Assembly: GCA_035048495.1 (NCBI GenBank)
Contig: CM068549.1
Coordinates: 7,051,822 to 7,115,821, forward strand
Origin: Euptelea pleiosperma
Lineage: Eukaryota > Streptophyta > Magnoliopsida > Ranunculales > Eupteleaceae
DNA: 64,000 nucleotides
Reading direction: 5' to 3'
A program made the position numbers and the translations under genes. How positions within the stretch are numbered: the stretch's first letter is position 1; every line of letters starts with the position of its first letter. This document shows, in pieces, positions 33,901 to 39,900 of the stretch. The notes under the pieces were generated by a model that was given only the letters and a program-made list of their open reading frames with translations, was not told where the DNA came from and ran no database searches.

Positions 33901-36900
33901 AATAGGGAAGATACTTCACACAAGAAAGAAAGACAAGATAAAGACAATCAGGGCCTACCTATGAGAAATCAGTCAGGAACATCCCCAAAAAGAACAAAAT
34001 CTCAATTACCACCAACATCATCAATTGATATATCGTGACTCTCCTTCAAAATTGATACACCCTCCCACCATGGAGATCAAAACTGGCAGAACCATTCAAT
34101 AGGCAAAACTATGTCACTCCTGGCCTTTAAGCTGAAACATTTGACCCCTCAACACATATATGTTCAGGATTCAAAAAAATTTTGATTAGTAAGAAAGTTG
34201 TGTTATAGAAAACTGTACAAGTATCATCCAAAAAAAAATGTACAAGTATCAAGGCACCACAAGCATGAGACAACCTCACTCGCAGCCCAACAAAAACTAT
34301 ACAAGACAATAGGGGACCATCCAACCCAGGGGTGCCTTTGAACAATCTCGACTAAGCTAAATACAAAATCCTCAAAATAGATTCCCTTGAACTCTGCCAA
34401 AGTCTTTGTCCAAAGATACATCATGGCTTTAATCTTTCATGATAACAACCTCCATTCCAAAATATCTTCAAAGATGCAATTATTTCTTTCTTTCCATATC
34501 GCCTAGGATTCAAATTTCACCCAAGTTAATTTGACATTCAATATGTTATATATCAAACCACTTTAGAAATTAGAATGACCACCGGGTAGCTTGATTAGCT
34601 AGGAAGATATTCCACCTTTTTTTTATCACTTCCATTTTTCATACATTTTGTTCATGGTGTGTGATACTTTCACATGCCCTCATATTTTCATGATTACCAA
34701 GACAATTATTGTCATACTTTAAATGTTTACATAATCTCCCTACTCATTAATCATTTTAGCAAGTATTCCTAATTTGTATACTTCGAAAATAATATAAACT
34801 TTTTTTTTGATGAGTGTAAAATTATATTAGAAGGCTAGAGAAGCAAAGCTATACAAGCATAACAGCTAATGAGGTCAAGATGACCTGCAATAGGCTGAAA
34901 TCAAAACAAAAGGAAAAAAAGCAAGAAACAACAAAAACGGAAATAAAGAACATCAATCACTCAGTCTCTAGAACACACAGGACCTCCCAACGGATGACAA
35001 AATCTTCGAAGAAAAACCCTCTACATTCCTCACGAGCCTTAAACCATATGAACATCATCCCCTTAAAATTCAGAATGACCAATGCCAGAATTTCGCTCTT
35101 TCCTTTGAAAATTCTTTAGTTCCTCTCTCTCCAAATACCCCAAGCAATTGCGAAAGGAAGCATCTGCCATAGGATCCGCCCTCTAGAGGAAAAGGAAAAA
35201 GATTGCCAACTTCAGAGAAGAAACAGGAAAGAGAATGGCAGCACCCATCTAATCCCAAACTCCGAGAAGAAAAAAGACCAAATCTCCCACGCTACATCAC
35301 AATGTATCTAGAGATAATTGACTGATTTGCCACAATGCTTGTACATCGAGCAATAGTCTTTAATGATGATCCCTTTGGTTTTCAGATTATCCACAGTCAA
35401 GATCTTCTCCTTCGAAGCCAACTAAGCAAAAAAAGCAATTTTAGTTGGGATTTTGGATTTCCAAACCAAAGCCAAGGGATAAGAATTACCGAGAGATCCC
35501 TCTAATCCCCCATAATAAGAACGAACTGAAAACACACCACCCTTGGCCCAAATCCATAATTGTTTGTCCTAAACTGAAGGAAGATGCTGGATATCTTGCA
35601 ATTGAAGAAGCAATCTAGAAACTAGCTTGATCTCCTAATCATTCAGATTACGCCTAAAACTGAAGTCCCACCCCCATTGAATCATCCCCATCTATAGCAC
35701 ATTCCTGAATGGACCACTTCTTCCTCCACGTAAGATCGTAAAACTCTGGAAAATCAACCTGAATGGATGATTCACCACACCAGATATCCTCCCAAATCTG
35801 ATTATGTGCCCAGACCCAACACCAAATCAGATCCCCCTAGAAAAATCCCCGGAATTCTTTAGAATGCCCCTCCATACACTACAGCAGTACAGAACTCGAG
35901 TCGGTCCGCTTTCCCAAGAATCCCAACCAAATGACAAAATTCCATACTTGCCCGCGATAACCCCTCGCCACTGACTCGAGTTCTCCTCCCCAAACCTCCA
36001 CAACCATTTGCCCAACAAAGCCTGATTCATCACCTTAATTCTCTTAATCCCCAGACCTCCTGTAGCCTTTAGCTTCACAGACAAATTTACATGCCACCAA
36101 ATGGATTTTGTGAGAATCCATCCTATCATGCCACAAAAAATCCCTCATAATCTTTTCCATCCTGGTTGCCACATTTCCAAGGATTGTGTACAGAGAAAGA
36201 TAAAAAATAGGCAAGCTGGAAAGGGTGCTTTTGATCAGCACCAGTTTACCCCCTTTGGAAAGGTATCTCGCCTTACATAAAGCTAATCTCCTCTCAAATC
36301 GCTCAATCACAGTTTCATAACTACAATTTCTTTATAGTAAATGATTTTTTATAAATTTACCTATTCACATATTTATTAAGGCTATACAAGATTAAACCTG
36401 ACTAAGAGTTTTTTGCCCTTATATAGTTCCATAGAACTAGCCTATTGATCACTTAACAGCTTCTACCAACCGACTATGGAGATAACGTTCAAAAGTCATA
36501 CCCTTGATGATTAGTAGACCAACTTCTCACTCATGCACCCCCTCTCTGGTGTTTTTTATAAATAATATGTTCAATATAATGAGTGTGTACCGCAGTTCAG
36601 ATAGAACTACATATCAAATATTCCAAAAACATGATTACAGAAACATAATTCCATCAAATATCTCCAATTATCATTGAATTCCAAGGAAATGGTAGTGGAT
36701 TGCATCTCCAATATATCATGTTCAAATCTGTATACATTAAATAACCGTAACACTTACCAGGGGGGAGCTTGTTTCTGTCATAATATCTAGAGTTTTTAAT
36801 TTGAATCACTGTATCTTTCTTTGGTGGCTGCACAACCCGCTTTGGCCCCTCATCTGAGAATTCTCTTTTCAAACGCCGACGTCTTTCTTCTCGCTCCTGA

Positions 36901-39900
36901 AGCATTAAGCTCTCGAATCAATAATTAAAAAAATGGCATTAAATTAAATAAACTTGCAACTACTACAACAACAATAGAAGATATTGTTTATATGATTTTA
37001 GTTTATATTGGCTTACCTATATACATTCTTTCTATATTGTATTGTTAACATGATCTAAAGTGTCTCTTTACTAAGCAAGACGACTCCATCTCCTGACAAA
37101 TTAGATTGGACTCAAGCCAAACAAAGGAAAGAAGTCACCACATTCTTACTTTACGAAATAAGAAGAAAAACAAGATGAGATTCTCAACAAGTGGAGTGCT
37201 CACATACAGAATGAGTCTCAGATGCAGTTACGTCAAGTTCCTCAAGCTCCACTTGACAGGTTTTAAGCAAGTACAGTAGTGAGGAACTCTATACACTTGA
37301 TAAAACCCAATATGCCGACGCCTAATGTTGAGAGATATTTATTTTAAGATTAAGACACTTTAGATCATGTTAACTATACAATATAGAAAGAATGCATTTA
37401 GATAAGCCAATATAAACTAAAATCATATAAACAACATAAAAATTAAAATTAAAAGAAAAAAATCTGAAAATTTTAAGAAATCGTGAGTAAAGTGTGTGGC
37501 AAGTGCCTAGCACACCGCACGTGAGTACGATATGGTGTCTGACATGACAAATTCTTAGACAATGAAGTGTTTATTACATACAATGCCAAAATTTTGGACA
37601 AAAATGTGAGACAGTAGAAAATGGAAGTATCTACCCTCTTAGAGCAGAGAATTCCATCAATAACATAGCAAAACCACTGAGTAGTGCAACATTCCTATGA
37701 TCCAGCACAATGAGTACTTTTATCATGAGCAAAGCGAAATGAGGGCATTAAACCCACAAGAAGGTAACAATCCAATCCGATGCATATCTTAATCAAGTAG
37801 TAAGTATATAGATGTAATAAGCATATTGCTGGGAAGCCCACCAAGTATTGAAGGCCAAGGCTGCAGATTTTCATAGAAAAAACCATGAAACAAGGGCTTA
37901 ATTTGCAAAAGTTCCTATTCTTACTAGATGAATGCATTTGGACACCTTTGCTCTTATTGCGCATCTCCATATGATCTTTTTTTTTCTTTTGGAAACTCGG
38001 GGAATCAGCAATCGTGTACATTTCTGCTCAACATTACATATTTTTTGAGACAAATAGGAGACCACATCCTAAAGGTAGTTCACAACTGGTTTTTCGGTTA
38101 GGGAATCCGGAACTGATAGCACTAGGCACATATTTTTAGAGACAAATATGACAAGAATTATCAAACTCTTCTCCAGTCCCGTAGGTGAGGGCCTCAATAA
38201 GTTTGAGATTTGGTTCTTTCAGAAGGGTTAAAGATAATTCTTTGTATTTTAAAGGAAGCTTAGTCTCTGAAGGTTATTTCCCTCAAACAGACCTTGGGGG
38301 AGTTGTTAGCACGATTTGAGCGTATTGTGGTTTCTGGATTTGTTAAGGGAAGAAGCTTTTCGTAAGGCGCAAGGCGAGGCATGCGCCTGATTGAAGCGAG
38401 GCGCAATATTAAAAATTATAAGAAATATAAAAAAATAAAGAAAAATAACATCATAAAATAACAAAATAAGTAATCATTAAGCTATAAAACATAAAAGATA
38501 GCAAATGTCGAAAATCTCAAGTGACCCAAAAGCAATTCTAGTAAAAATTCTCAATATCTAAATACAAAATAAGTCATCAAAAAGCCATAAAACATAAAAG
38601 ATAGCAAATGTTCAAAATTTCAAATAGCCCACAATTAGTTATAATTAACATCGCCATCATTTAAAATATAATCATTAGCTTCATCCCATCATCATCAAAT
38701 GTGTTAGCCTCAATATATTCTTCTTCTTCTATCTCCTCCGAATTGGCCTCTTCCTCTTCCGGCTCCCTTATTAAAGCCCTTACTCTTACTCTTGACCTTG
38801 ATTGTGATCTAGTATTTGATGTTGATTCACCAACTCCAGGAGCTCTCGCAACAACACTCCATGTCAAGCTATCATCCTCAAACACCAATTCATCTTCTGC
38901 TACTCCACCTTCTGTTTCCATCTCCCCAAGTAGTCATTCATTGTTTTTTTTTTTTTTAAGTTAAGTAGTCATTCATTGCTTTCATCAATAAGATAGGTTC
39001 AATTATATCTCCTATCGTACCGATGTTTAATATAATAGGCAAAGAACAAAACTTTTACAAAAAAACACGTATTTTAGTGAGGCACGTGCCTGGACTACAG
39101 AGGTTTGTTCATATACTGAAAAGTGAGAATGATGCCGCCAATTCATTTCCAAAAGAGGTGTACACAAGCACTCCTTGAATATAGGGATGACCTGCCCTAG
39201 ATTTTTTTTCCTTTGTAATACCCAATCCAATTATTTATCAAGAAATTAAAAAACGAAAATATAACAAAAAGGCAACTACAAAACTCCTTAACAAAAAGCC
39301 GTGTAGTCAAAGCTTCGTCTAGGTAACGCTTAGGCAAGTGCTTCACCTAGCTAGGACCCCTAATGCCTAAAATAGGGCATAAGCAGGTGCTACTACAAAA
39401 GCATACACCTAGATGCTATGTCACTAGGACTTAGCCTACACTAAACATATAAAAGCAATGTTACACGTGCTTTACAGGTTAGTAAATCACTAAAATATAT
39501 ATATATACTTCTTTTTTCCAATATTACTCTTTTTTCTTTTCTTTTTTGATAAGTAAAGATATATAGAAGGGGCCGAAGCCAAAGATACAAACATCCAAGG
39601 GAAGAAGGTCGAGGTGATCTCCACAACAACCAAAAAAACAAAAGGAAAACAAGACTCTAACTACTTCCTTCCTTAGTACATAAGTGTCCCCATCGAGGAC
39701 GAAGTCTTCAAAAAACAAGCCCCTGCACTCTTCTATCCTTTTCGACCACATGAACATCAGCCCCCTGATGTTAAGAATGATCGACATCAAATCCACTTGT
39801 TTACCTTCAAAAACCTGCTGGTTCCTTTCCTTCCAGATTCCCCATATAATTGCAAAAGGGGTCATTTTCCACAGCTCTTTCCCTCTCCCGGAAAAAACAT

